This document shows, in pieces, positions 1 to 11,600 of a DNA stretch of 64,000 nt. The notes under the pieces were generated by a model. The model searched no databases, was not told the origin of the DNA, and saw only the letters and a list, made by a program, of their open reading frames with translations. The translations under genes were made by a program, and so were the position numbers. Position 1 is the stretch's first letter. The number at the start of each line of letters is the position of its first letter. The DNA comes from Rhododendron vialii (lineage: Eukaryota; Streptophyta; Magnoliopsida; Ericales; Ericaceae), in contig NC_080559.1 of the NCBI RefSeq assembly GCF_030253575.1, positions 31,522,501 through 31,586,500 on the forward strand, read 5' to 3'.

Positions 1-628
1 CATGACTTTACTTTTGGGAGGAAGAATAAATTTCCTGAAAATTCAACTAACTATGCCATAAAGAACCTTCCCAGCTCTTTGGGGACTGTTGGAAATGCAA
101 TCAAAATTATTTTTCCATAATACTAATGATTATTATCTTCTAAGAAATTTATCTGGTGTTTAGCTTTGGAACTTATGATTTTCATTTATTTTTTTAAAAA
201 TAATTTTCAAAGCAAAATTAAAATGACAATTACAATTTGCGAAAAACCACGCATGACCAAGAATGAATGAGACAGAAAATCAATTGTGTTTTCATTTTAA
301 AAAAACAATTTCCATTAATTAACTTGTCTCTTTTTACCAAATCTTGCATGTTCTGACAGTCCAGTCAAACAAACATTTGCTTTTGTTTGAACCCTTTCTG
401 GTCCGTCATGAAAAAGGCAGACAAATGGCCAAACTACGCCACAGGGAAGAAATATTGGGATACTTTCACTTTGCTTGGATGGACTTTTTGAGAGTAACTC
501 TCAATTCTCGGCACAGTTTTCAATAAATCTTTCTCTCTATCTCTCTCCACTCATTACCACTCCAACTCTCAAAAATAACTTTCTAAAATCTAAACCAAAC
601 AAAGTGTTTATCTCGAATATTTATTTAT
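1..628. other. AT-rich intergenic DNA, no gene seen
   Basis: No reading frame, RNA gene or repeat family could be recognised here. The last nine bases (620-628) are the left target-site copy of the Mutator-like element that follows. Confidence 0.5.
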
Positions 629-3472
629 GAGAAATGCTATTGGTAAAGAAGCAAGCAAAGAAGACCACAAAGAAGTACGTGTAAAGTACGTGGGTCCCCC
701 TCTCTCCTCAGTCCAAAAAATTGAACGGTACCCATTTCTTCCTCAAAAGACCCTCCTCCCCCTGTTCTGAAAAAAAAATTTCAAAATCCGAAAATTTTGA
801 AATCACTCATCATCGGGCTCCTTTTCTCCCATCTGAAACAAAATATCTCTCTCTCTTCCCAAACCGCGATTCCAACCACCACCGACGCACCACCACCATC
901 TTTCCACTCCCTTGCGAAGCTTATCCAGTGCCCTCTTCACGCTTCCGACGCCCCACATAGTACCACGGACGCCACCGACCCCATCGTGCGGCCCTTAAGG
1001 AGTCCCATTCTCAGTCCACGCTTGAGCCGGTTGCCCATATCGATTTCTATCCGGATCGATTTCCGCCCATATCGATTTCCCCTTGTATTTCTACTAGCTT
1101 AATATTTATTCTGTAAAATGCAACATTACGATATTACCCATGTGCGTAATCTGAATCTCACTTAGCAGAGTCTCTTTGGAAGGTTGATATAGGTATGCTA
1201 GTCTCTCTTTGCCTTTTAGCTTCCCCGTTTGCTCCTTTGGATGGGTAGGGTCTGTTTTGGCCCTTTCTTTTTGCTGGTCAAAATGTGAGATATTGGATGA
1301 GAATGGCCGGCGGCGGCGGCGGCTATGGAGCTTGGTTCCTCTACCGGGGAAGCGGCTTGACAGCAAACTTGGTCTCACTCGGAAACTCGGTGTTGCGACT
1401 CAGTGGGTATCTCAGTGTATTGGGCTTCTCTCTAGTTGTTTTTTTCCTTTTTTAGTTTGTTTCCGTTTTGTTGATGTCTGTCAGTTTTCTGCTGTGCAAA
1501 ACTTTTTTGCGAGTTTGATCTGTTGCCACAGCCGTGATGCCGTCCAGATTCCATTTGTGCTTTCTCGGGTTTGAGCTGGGGTCCGATGAGATTCTCTACT
1601 ACCTGGACTTAAATTGATTCCTAATCTAAGTGTTTCGTTGGTCTTGCTCTACAATTTGATTTGGGTAACTCTTGTACATATATCAAATTAGCTATCTGCA
1701 ATTCTTGATTCTAGTCACATTTTGCATTGCTTGTTTCTCCTCTCATATACAAAAACAAAAGAGGGGGGGGGGGGTTTCCTGCTCTATTTCTTGTTGGGAT
1801 GTAATATAGTTCACTGTTTGGTGTTTCAATGCATGGACTACGAGAATGGATTTGAAAAAAATTGGAGATGTCCCAACCCTAAACCTTACATTGTTAGCTG
1901 TGAGGCATGAAATTAAGAAACGGAGAAATAATTTGGGTATGTGGATGTTGTTTGTTGAGGCAATATTTTGTAATGGGGCAACAAGGATTATGGTGGAAAA
2001 GCTTGAATTTTTGCACTCAAATTATAATCTGGTAAAAGAGAAAATGGACCAAGTGTTCCACCCAAAAAGTAGTATTCCAATGATTAAACTTTTTTCAAAA
2101 TCCAGTAATAAATCACCATGCCAACCAAACAAAATTCAAGAAGGATGAATTTTGGAGTATGTTAAATCCATTGTCCTGCTTATAATAATACTACTGAATA
2201 CTACTGATCTTGGCGTTTTAGTGTGCATGAGCAGCAACAAACCATGACTGGGAAAATGGTGTAATTCAGTACTTGCCGTGGTAATATGAACAATTTTTGG
2301 ACTGTTGTAATGAAATGAAGATTTCCTCATGCAATCCCTTATGTACAGCATCGAAATGATGCAATAGATAAAGCCAAAATTCATTGCGGGGTTTTCCAAC
2401 CAATGTTCCACTTACATAGTACACCAATTGCAATTTTCTCAACCAAAGTGTTGGCAAAGTTCATTAATATACCATCTACAAAAAAATACATCACTTTCAG
2501 CAACAAAAAAAGAAGAGATGTCTGAGTTCATCTTGTTTATCCCTTAGGATGCAAATGGAAGACCCATTGGGTCTGTGATACTTGGCTGGTTTAAGGACCT
2601 TGGATGGTAGATGGCCCTCGGCTCGGAGCTTGACTTCGGTTGGGCGGCACTAGCATTAGAGCCTTGGCTTGAGAATAGACCTTGAAAAACAAATCTTGAA
2701 TTTCCCAAAGAAAAGATAAACCCATCAGAGTTCATGCCATACCCTGATTCAAAGGAACTTGAATTGCTACCAAAGGCAACAGATCAGTAAATCTATTTCT
2801 CCATTTCTCTTTAAATCTTAATTCGTTTGAATACACAATGGCAACAGATTAGCAAACTAATAATTAGTTTAAATACACAACGACAACAGCTTAGTAAATT
2901 GCAAAATTTATCATTGGGCGTATATCAATTGAACACATTCTCATCACACAAAATGACCTTGTCCACAACCACAAATCCAAACGTTCAACAAACTGGACCC
3001 ACTTTTCTTTCTTGGACCATTGAAATTACATGCAAACAGGTACTCGGTTGTTGTAACAACATTTCTTCAACATCTGTACATTATAACCAAAACTAAGAAC
3101 AGGACAGCGAAAAGAAGCCACAATAAATAAAACAACATATTTGCTCACAACTGGTATAAATCAAAAGGTAATTACGAAATCTGAAAAAAAAAAAAAAAAA
3201 AACCCCTAATTGGAGAGGCTTAGAAGACCCCAATTTTGTGAAATCGGGGGGAACCCTTTTTTTTTTTAAAAAAAAATTATATAAATGTAGATTAGTGGAC
3301 AGGAAAGTGAGAGAGATAAACCTGTGGGAGAGAGATCGATGGCCTGTGGTGTCCGATGGTGGTTTAGGAGGAGAGATGGACGAGATATTGTACCGGTTTA
3401 GGAGGAGAAATCAGGTCAATGGAGAGGAAAGATGGTAGTGGTGTGTTGGTGGTTGTTGGAATCGCGGTTTGG

Positions 3473-3514
<42 letters not shown>

Positions 3515-3727
3515 ATTTTGTTCCAGATGGGAGAAAAGGAGCACGATGATGAGGGATTTCAAAATTTCGGATTTCAAAATTTTCAAAACAGGGGGAGGAG
3601 GGTCTTTTGAGGGAGAAATGGGTACCATTCAATTTTTTGAACTGAGGAGAGAGAGGGGGGACCCACGTACTTTATACGTACTTCTTTGTGGTCTTCTTTG
3701 CTAGCTTCTTTACTAATAGCATTTCTG
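629..3727. mobile_element. Mutator-like element (non-autonomous, Pack-MULE-like), 3.1 kb
   Basis: The two ends are long inverted repeats of about 330 bp. The left end, from GAGAAATGCTATTGGTAAAG, is matched by the reverse complement of the right end, CAGAAATGCTATTAGTAAAG. The match continues through the GTGGTC, GTACGTGGGTCCC and ACCCATTTCT blocks to the AAACCGCGATTCCAAC block near 860-880 and 3448-3470. Identical 9-bp copies TTTATTTAT flank the element (620-628 and 3728-3736), the target length expected of Mutator. I see no MURA transposase inside. The interior has a GC-rich exon-like patch (about 1290-1420) and a minus-strand open patch (about 2545-2780) that could be captured host sequence, but I recognise neither. 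The right repeat carries a (GA)n tract at 3476-3512. The family call rests on TIR length plus 9-bp TSD and is strong; the capture idea is inference. Confidence 0.85.
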
Positions 3728-3815
3728 TTTATTTATATGGGTAAATGAGAGAGATAATTCAGTGCTTCTGAGGCACTGCAACGTGATGTTAGGGTTTAAC
3801 TTACAAACTTAACAT

Positions 3816-4020
3816 CAAAAGTTGGTCAAGTGGTCTTGACCTGAGATTTGGGTGTTTGCTCCATCTTAAGATTTCAAATTTGATTCTCCTTGTCAATAAT
3901 TCTTAGGGCAACCTTACCACCACACGTAAACATGTGAAACGGCTATGGGAGGGGCTATATGGATTAGTCCGAAATGCACATAAGCTGATCCAGAACACTT
4001 TGTAGTACCAAAAAAAACCC
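3816..4020 (+). mobile_element. tRNA-derived SINE copy
   Basis: An A-box-like stretch (TGGTCAAGTGGTCTTGACC) is followed by a degenerate B box (TTTGATTCTCC) about 50 bp on, then a tail ending near an A-rich run. A diverged relative in the same orientation lies at 63510-63722 and shares the TAAGATTTCA, CAATAA(C/T)TCTT and CACACGTAA blocks. It lies inside a region flanked by pieces of another short repeat (about 3748 and 4276). The outer ends are approximate. Confidence 0.55.
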
Positions 4021-4051
4021 TTACAATTAAATTAACTTTGTTGTCTTAGGT

Positions 4052-4272
4052 CATGTTCCAGAACATCAAATAAGTACTTATTTTTTTTAAGAAGGCAATT
4101 TCAAGCTAAAAAATAACGGGCTTATTGAAATCTAAAAATATGCAATATGAATCTTGTTTGAAAGATCTCAATAACAATGCAAAAAAAAAATTGAAATTTT
4201 ATTTTTTATTTACCTTATTTTTGAGTTTGAAAATGTGAAATAAGTACTTATTTTTTTAGAATAATATGTTAT
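4052..4272. mobile_element. MITE copy with AAGTACTTATTTTTT termini
   Basis: Both ends carry AAATAAGTACTTATTTTTT, and the middle holds CAATATGAATCTTGTTTGA. The same layout is seen at 42112-42339, where the outer ends CGTTCCGAAA and TTCTGAAACG form an inverted pair. Part of the middle is also echoed near 16110. The superfamily is not assigned. Confidence 0.55.
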
Positions 4273-4432
4273 GGAATGAAAAAGAGGTCTTGGACACCAT
4301 AGGGCAGTTTCCCAGGGCTAATGCGTTCATTATTTTGTGAGGTCTATATGCATCGAACAATTCCGATTGCGTATGAATGATGCATCTCAACAGAGGCAGT
4401 CCAGAACTAAAGCTTGAAAGGCGGTCGCTTTA

Positions 4433-4843
4433 TGTCCCGAAAGTTTGCATATTTTAAGGACCCCGACCTCATACTTTGGCACCTTTTATGATATAGTCTA
4501 ATAAAAAGGCGTTTCAATATCTTCGCCTTAGGCCTCCAAAAAGTCAGAGCTTCTGCGTCCGGATTTATGTAAGTAGTTACTGTTATCTAAAACAAGGGTG
4601 TAAAATGTAGTAAATTAATGTATTTCAACATCCTCCAGTACTCCATTGGAAGAAAATCAATGATCGATATTGTTAGCTAGCTTCGTCCGCAAAGCTCGGC
4701 CAAGCCCCATTTGGGTCAAGTCACCCGTAGTTGTCCAGTGATAATTCGCAGCAATAATTTCTAATGAAAACCAACATGTTCTCCCACATGGCATGTTTGT
4801 TTTTGTTATCAAACAAATACTCCATAATGAGTGATCTCAGAGA

Positions 4844-4924
<81 letters not shown>

Positions 4925-5125
4925 TAACAATTAAAATAGGAGTATTACAGTGAGTCACAGGTAGAAAAGTTCACTAGAGACTTCGTAACTCATAAGGTTT
5001 TCAGTTCAAAAAAAAACATTTGTATGGTTTCGATTTTTCCCCATTTTTGTTTTTTTTTTTTTTAATGTTAAATATGTATATATAGATTAATAGAAAGAAA
5101 TTTAGAACCAGTAGTTTATAAAGTC
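4433..5125 (+). repeat. Dispersed repeat, copy 1 (partner at 28702-29182)
   Basis: Blocks occur in the same order and orientation in both copies: a run around CATACTTTG, AGTCTAATAAAAAGG, the CTTCTGCGTCCGGATT block, GGAAGAAAATCAA, a purine microsatellite, ATTACAGTGAGTCACAGGTA, AAAAGTTCACTA, TATGGTTTCGATTT and AGAAATTTAGAACCAGTA. No coding frame spans it. The microsatellite in the middle differs: long (GA)n here, and a short GA run followed by alternating CG/CA sequence in the other copy. Confidence 0.7.
4839..4921 (+). repeat. (AG)n microsatellite, about 83 bp
   Basis: A near-perfect AG tract with one interruption (GACAG near 4853). It is part of the dispersed repeat 4433-5125. Confidence 0.95.
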
Positions 5126-5863
5126 AAAGATGGACTGAGAAGCGGAAGAGACCGGGCGACCACTCTACCCAAGTTTCAAAACCAAAAAAAAAAAAAATAG
5201 AATCATAAGTTTTTGTCTTAAAAAATGCTAAAATTATAGTAGCAGTTTGCTCGCCCAATGTTTTTAAAAGAAAATAAACTATCCATCCTTTCAAGAGTTT
5301 TTTCAAAGTTTCATAAACGTCCTTTTTAAGATTGTATGCATCTCTAAAAAAAATTAATTATGTTTAATACTTTGTCTTTTTTCAAAATAGCTATGTGGTA
5401 CAATAAGGTATACATCTACAGTTATATATGTTTACAGTTTTATAATTCCATAGGTTGATCGAAAATATCTATAATTATTTTTTTACTACATTTTTTTGTA
5501 ATATGTATGATCTCTTGTTGAGAGTCAACCATGGATCTAGAGTCATCCAATTTCGTCACCATTTTTCGTCGCCTCTTTCTTTTGGAGTTGAGGGTGGCAT
5601 GTGATTGTTCATATCCTTCATACTAACCTAGTCGGGATCAAGGCCCATGGTTCATGGTTGTGATGTCGTCATGCCTGCTCTCTTTTAGTACTCTTCTCAT
5701 TGATTAATAATCTTTCTATCTTTTGCTGAGGAAAAAAAAATTTGTTTGAGTTAATATTCGATTTTTATGATTTAAATGGAAGGAGTTAGTTGAAGAAATC
5801 TGAAACATAATGATCAATCATGAAAAGATAATAACAAGATAAACTAACCGGAGAGCTCAAAAC
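5126..5863. other. Intergenic, no gene recognised
   Basis: AT-rich sequence with homopolymer runs. I see no sustained reading frame, RNA gene or paired repeat ends. Confidence 0.4.
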
Positions 5864-7177
5864 TTGTCACACTCCGTCGGCATAAATGATAGGGTATCCT
5901 TCAATAAGTCATACACCACCAAAATCATGTTATGCTACTGTATATTCGCAAATATGGATAAACCAGATGAGTTTCCCATAGCCAAACATGTATCACCCCC
6001 CATACTTGAATCTGCGACCATATAGTTCTCCGTCGGTAAATCTAAATCTGCATCCGTAAAATGGAATACTAATGCGGGTATCTCCACACTAGAGGCATTG
6101 GATGGCAATTTGAAGCAAAGATCGATCAAGCCCGGTGGGGGTGGAATTATGTGCGTCGACTACCGGAAGCTCAAGTAGTGCTACCAAATGTAATTCCTTC
6201 GAGAGAGAGAGAGATTGTAAAAAATGGGAGCTAATGGGTTTTGAATTAAAGGGGTGGTTAATTTTGATCTCCCCACCACCACCTGATCAGGAATTCACAG
6301 TTGCTTGGGAGCCAATCAAAAGGGTACCATGTTTAGTTCCTTCCATCAAAAGAAGGTAATTAAGCAATATGAGAACGTGGACTCACCCAACTGCGAGACG
6401 AGGGACAAGGGTTCGCACCCGAGGCCTATTGGGCCAACACTAGCTGAAGTTTAACCCCTGTGACTGTGATGAGTATCTAGAAGACAGTCTTCTAGAAGAT
6501 GAGGAGAATTCCTCTCGGATCCCCGGTTGTGTCATCACCACAACCATACCCTATTTTCGGTACCTATCTATACGTTGTCAAAAGTAAAGGTTTCAGTGGC
6601 TAAAAAACCTGAATTAAAGGCACCACACCACCTTCATATGCGTAACGATAGTCGCACCCATCGTTGCAACTTGAAATTGGCAGGGCTTTGCAAAGTTTGT
6701 TGGAGCACGACACATTTGAATAAGAGGAGGATTTCTTCGGGTCAAACACCGGCGTGGGCTGAGAAAACAACGCAAACAAGGCTTGCCTTGAGTCCATATC
6801 AGGTCGCTGCCAATATCCATTACAGCAGAGTATGATACTGGTAGGGTCCCTATTGATAAGTTCATAAGGAACTCACCGTCTCTGTTGGGATAAACCGTGG
6901 ACGTTAAATTTGGATGTTTAGTTGTCAAATCCATTTCATTGAACTGTTTGAGCTTGTGACTAGAACGCTTCATTGTCCATTGTAAACGCTCGAATTTAGT
7001 GAAGCTCCCACCCGAATCAACGTTATTTAGAGTAATTTTGAAACCAATTTTCAACGGTTAGTCCTGATAATCATCAAGAGCTTGCCTTGATGTGGAAAAT
7101 GCCGGCATAACAGATATGAGAATCAAAGCTAGGATGAGAAAGACAAGAGAGGATAGAGAAGATGGTAATGAAGCCAT
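5864..7177 (-). pseudogene. Nepenthesin-type aspartic protease (CDR1-like) pseudogene
   Basis: The ATG at 7177 opens a signal-peptide-like start (MASLPSSLSSLVFLILALIL), and after about 40 codons there is an in-frame TAA near 7056. The frame then resumes with the propeptide region and GEFLMNLSIGT, followed by the first active-site block, read as VMDIGSDLIWTQ instead of the usual DTGSDLIWTQC. The text slips frame at SQPTPVFDPKKSSSYSNVSC, with further stops and shifts through the FLATETFTFDNV block around 6600-6530. The C-terminal domain returns at 6180-5935 (LCFKLPSNASSVEIPALVFH, ENYMVADSS, LSIFANIQ) and ends around TLSFMPTECDKF. The middle part, including the second active-site Asp, is missing; only a few hundred unrelated-looking bases stand between 6480 and 6180. 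Intact members are about 430-450 residues and are secreted or apoplastic proteases. Homology is clear from conserved blocks; the copy cannot encode a protease. Confidence 0.85.
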
Positions 7178-7180
7178 GAT

Positions 7181-7494
7181 GAGAGGCTGCCCAGGCTCAT
7201 ATACTAATTTTGGAGGAGATAATTAACCGATGTGGGACAAATCCCAACACTCCCCCGCACGTGCGACCCCCGATTCGCACGTGGAGAGGTTAACAAAGGA
7301 TCCGGAACACACAGATCACAATGAAACAAAGTGCAACTATGGCACAAACAAAGGGGAAAAGCCTTCGAAAGTCTAGCTCTGATACCATGTTAAAGCATCA
7401 ACTCCAAACCAATTGGCAAAGAGTGGAGAGGCCGCCCAAGCTCATATACTAGTATTGGAGAAGATAATTAACCAATGTGGGACAAATCCCAACA
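7181..7494 (-). mobile_element. TRIM-like LTR retroelement fossil
   Basis: Read on the minus strand, a short terminal repeat starts with TGTTGGGATTTGTCCCACAT at 7494 and ends in ACA at 7388. It is followed at once by TGGTATCAGAGC, the standard plant initiator-tRNA-Met primer-binding site. After a short non-coding interior comes a purine tract (GTGCGGGGGAG) and then a second copy of the terminal repeat from 7249 down. This is the layout of a terminal-repeat retrotransposon in miniature. It encodes nothing, is incomplete at its lower-coordinate end, and lies right beside the ATG of the protease pseudogene. The two repeats have diverged at several positions, so it is not a recent insertion. Confidence 0.75.
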
Positions 7495-7660
7495 CTTAGG
7501 TTGTGTATTTATGTTGGGTTTAGGGAAGAAAAAGCCTAAGGGAGCAGGAGAACATCCAAGTTAATATTCGTAGACAGTTTTCATATTGATCAAGCAGGTA
7601 CACGGATCAGTAAAATATGGAGAGAGAGAGAGAGAGAAGTACTTGTATTACGTTCCCTTT

Positions 7661-8150
7661 AAGCTCGGTTTGGATGACCGGAATCTTTAGTAGGAATGGA
7701 ATATGAATGTGATTACTAGGAATCAAACTCCAATACATTTTATTGAGTGTGAATAGGAATATAATTATTAGGAATGAAATTCCTAGAAATACAATTCCTA
7801 AAGTTATTTTGTTTCAGTGTTTGAATTAATTTCAGTAATATAATGCAGGAATCAATAATTTTAAAAATTTATCAAAGTCAACATTTCTTTTTTTTAATTG
7901 ATTGATCCATAAATCTAAGATTTTCATGGGTAAGAGAGGGATCAGATTCCCACTCAATCAGGTAATGTGATTCCTAAATTCAGATATTTTGTCAAGAATC
8001 ACAATCCTATTCCTGTCTCTCCCAAACATGGGAATCCTAAAAATGTAGCATCACATTCATGTTCATGTTTCTTCCAAACATCGAAATCATGGAAGTATGA
8101 TTTTACATTCTCATTCCTTCTCAAGATTCATGCCATCCAAACTTAGCCTT
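7661..8150. mobile_element. MITE, about 490 bp
   Basis: The left end AAGCTCGGTTTGGATGACCG and the reverse complement of the right end, AAGGCTAAGTTTGGATGGCA, form an imperfect inverted repeat. It extends inward through GAATC-rich and AGGAATG blocks. Internal text is full of short GGAAT/ATTCC motifs. A TAA/TTA target duplication is possible but not certain. Ends like this are common in plant Harbinger- or hAT-type MITEs; I do not choose between them. Confidence 0.7.
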
Positions 8151-8640
8151 AGAATCTCTTTTTGATCTGTTATTTTTCCTAAAGTCTCATTACCCAAAAA
8201 ATTCAACATTTGAAATCAGCAAGAAGAAATAAATCATTACCAGAACAGCTATAACTACCATCAAATTCCTTCGTGAAAAACGGCTCATCTACCTTTCTGA
8301 AAACCATAGATTTTGTATCAATACAAACAGGAAAATATAAAAGGAAAACAAATGTGAAATAATACATTAAAGAAGAGGCCGACTCATCGTTCTGAACAAA
8401 GGTTTCCCCCACTCTCTTCCCCCTTCTATTTTAATTCTAAAAAACAGCAAAAAAAATACTCTTAACAAAGAGAAGATAAATAAATATCAATTCAAGAACC
8501 AACCTTCTCGCATCGCCGCATTTTCGTTTTCTATATTTCTTTTGGTTCTCTTTGAGATTTCCGGAGATGCAAGCGTGAGGTAGGGGGCGGAGGATGTCTT
8601 ACAAACGAAAACACAAAAAAGACAGCCAAAACTAACAGAA
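8151..8640. other. 3' flank of UTP7
   Basis: This should contain the 3' untranslated region of the minus-strand UTP7 gene, directly below its TGA at 8641-8643. No separate gene is seen. The boundary of the transcript cannot be read from sequence alone. Confidence 0.4.
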
Positions 8641-11600
8641 TCATGATGCAGCTTTCTTGGAAACAAACCGCTGCAAAGACTTTGGCAATTCACTTTGCTC
8701 ACTAATCTTCTGCTTCTTATTCTTAGACAATTCTTCCTCCTGCTTTTGTTGCTCCAAGAAAGGCCTCTTGGCTCTCTCGACAGCTTCCTGCATCTTCTTC
8801 GCTCTCCTACTCGGTTTGTTCCTCCCCTTTGTTTTCATCTTAGTCGAAACGCTGTTCTTGGCATCTGCAACGGCGGCTTCCATCTCCGCTTCTCTCTCTT
8901 CCTTGCTAGGTTTCTCTTTCCTCCTTGTAGGTGGCCTCAAATTACCAATCTTTTTCGGATCCAACATAATTGTCTCCGGAGGGAGCTTGTCCAGAAGAGA
9001 CCGCACTTCTTTTTCCCTCCTCTGCTTCGGTGTTTCAAAAGGGTTTGCCACCCAAGAATCAAAATTGGGTTCTCCAGATCCAGGGATAAGAATCGAAGAC
9101 CAACCCATAGAATGCCCAAGCCCTAGAACATCTTCATATGGTCGGAACAAAACTTTCCGTATTTGGTAACCTTTGGCAATAGAATGAGTCATGTAACGGC
9201 TATAATTTTGAGATCCAGAGAAATCTCCCAAAATCTGTACAAAAGAACCGGTAGAAGTAGCAAGCAAACCTTTCTGACTAAAATCCAATGTTTTCGCATG
9301 TCCAGGTAAAGTTTGAAGAACTTCAAATTTCCTCAAGTCCCAAATCTTTATTTTCCGATCAGTCCCGGCTGTTGCCATGAGATGGCCGTTGGAGTGAAAT
9401 GATCAGGCTGAAACCGGGCTGTGATGAGTCAGCATCTTGACAAGGGGAGCAGCACTTGTGGGCTTCCACATGGTTACTGACCCGGTAGAATGGCCCAAAG
9501 CGACGACACTGTTGAAGGGATTCACCTGCATCACATCAGAACTGCCGAGGCCAGTTCTGAAATTACCAACCATTAAGCCCATAGTGACATCTTGATAGTG
9601 GAGCTGTCCAAATTTGTTTATGGATGCCAAGAGGAAATGGTTCTTCAGAAATTGGAGTTTCGATACTGCACCATGCTCCTATAGGACATAAGTTGGGAAA
9701 ATAAGAAAAAGAAAAAGAAAGAAGGAAAAGCAGCCTAGATTTCAAATGAACAAACTCAAACTTGAAAAGCAGTCAATCAAACTCAAACTTGATAACAATC
9801 TGCGTCAGTCGCAAAGCAGTCAGGAAAAAGGTAAAAATCAGGGGATTTAAGATAGCAGAGGCAGCCAATATACTGCAAAAATCGGGCATCAACCAGAGCA
9901 AGCCTGGAAGTGACCGGCAACCCTTTTTGGCCATGAAGGTTACTGCAAAACGGATTGCTCCAAAATGGAGATGAGTTAATCCTTGTTGTTGCCAAATGTG
10001 AGGCAAGTCAACTGCTTTGGGCATGCATGGAACCAAAAGCTTCTAGTATAGTGGTCATAAGTCCCAAAATGTCGCAACCAAATGCTTCTAGTTTTTGCTA
10101 CATCATACATTCATACTAACAAAGCACTACAGATGCACACTGGTCATAATCTGGTATGTATATATGTTTACCAGGGAATGCTACTACCATAGCAAATTAA
10201 GTTTAAGTATGCACGTTCCATAACATGGTACAACTTCATTTCCAAATTGACAATTAAAAGATCTAAGCTGTCCCTAGAGTTTTTCCCAAACCATCAAACA
10301 AAATACACTAAAGTTCTAGAGAGAGTGGAGTTTGTGGCAGGAGAAAATGTCAAAATATTGTAGTTGCATGAAGAAATAGGAAAATTATATATTGAGTTCT
10401 ATTGGATATTCTCTCGCTCGAAAGTACTCACACTACATTTTGTCACCTAAACATTCCTACAACCACGTCATTTAGCGAACCTGCTGTACCACGTTTACAT
10501 TCCCATCCCTCGAACCAGAAGATCCAGAGTCTAGGTAACATAGGTTGGAATCAGGGGCAATTGGTTCATTGGTTAGAACTTGGCCTGTTAACCTTGAGGT
10601 TATGGGTTCAAACTTCGAATCTGAGGGTAACCATTTTGTGTATATCACACCAAAAGTTCGGACTATACCCAAAATATTCCTCCCAGATCCCCTTTAACAA
10701 AATCATAGTGGTCTACTTTTTTATATACGACTATCTGAACAAGAAGTAATCTAACAAGATCGTGCACAGCCCGTCTATGCACTAACACTGTCAGGTTAAA
10801 AGGAAGAGAACTACAGTATGAGCCCAAAAAAAGGCCACAGCATAGTCCAGCTGGTCACATACAAGTAACTAAACCAATGAATACTGACCTTCAGACAATG
10901 AAGCTCAGTGCCATCCCGGTTATAAATGTACGTGTACCTGTCACAATGTTTTATGCTTAGAGCCTTAGACATCATTCTATGAGAATTTCACTAAGAAACT
11001 GCATTCTTGAATCAATGAGCAAAACATTTTCTTCAGAAAGCATTATTGAGGATCATAAAACATCGATTTCAGGGGGGGGGGGGGGGGGGGGGGGAATGTG
11101 TACTACAATTCAAGTAGATATATTCCAATTTCTTGCTTGGCCAACTTATTTCAATCAAATTAACTGGAAAATGTAACTTGACAACCTTATAACTTCACAA
11201 TCGCTTGGTGATCGTAATCTTCTCGAAATTAAGAAACATGTGTGCTAGCTTAAACAAGAACAAGGATCAGGTAAGGGATCAGACTCAAACAGTTTCACAT
11301 AAATGTTGTGCTAGTTGAAAGAACTAATAGGTCACGGCTACTTATATGAGACTTCAACAAGAATGAAAAACATTACAACTTGAGACTTCAACAAAAAAAA
11401 GAGAGGATGGTTTATGACTTGAACAGAAACGCTGGTGTAAATAAAAAAGAATGAATGGAGTACATAAGTGGCATAGAAAAATCCACAAAACAAACCCCAT
11501 TGACTGAAAACTAGCAGGATTTAGCTCCCAAAAAAGAGAAGCAGATAATCTGGATGGATTCCAATAAAAGACAGTTGAATGAAGAGAAGAGGGTAGCAAA

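Noticed and set aside
4721-4930. Minus-strand frame of repeated Leu-Ser
   Set aside because: It is the translation of the (AG)n microsatellite.
8657-9169. Plus-strand open frames opposite the last UTP7 exon
   Set aside because: They are shadows of the conserved minus-strand coding sequence.
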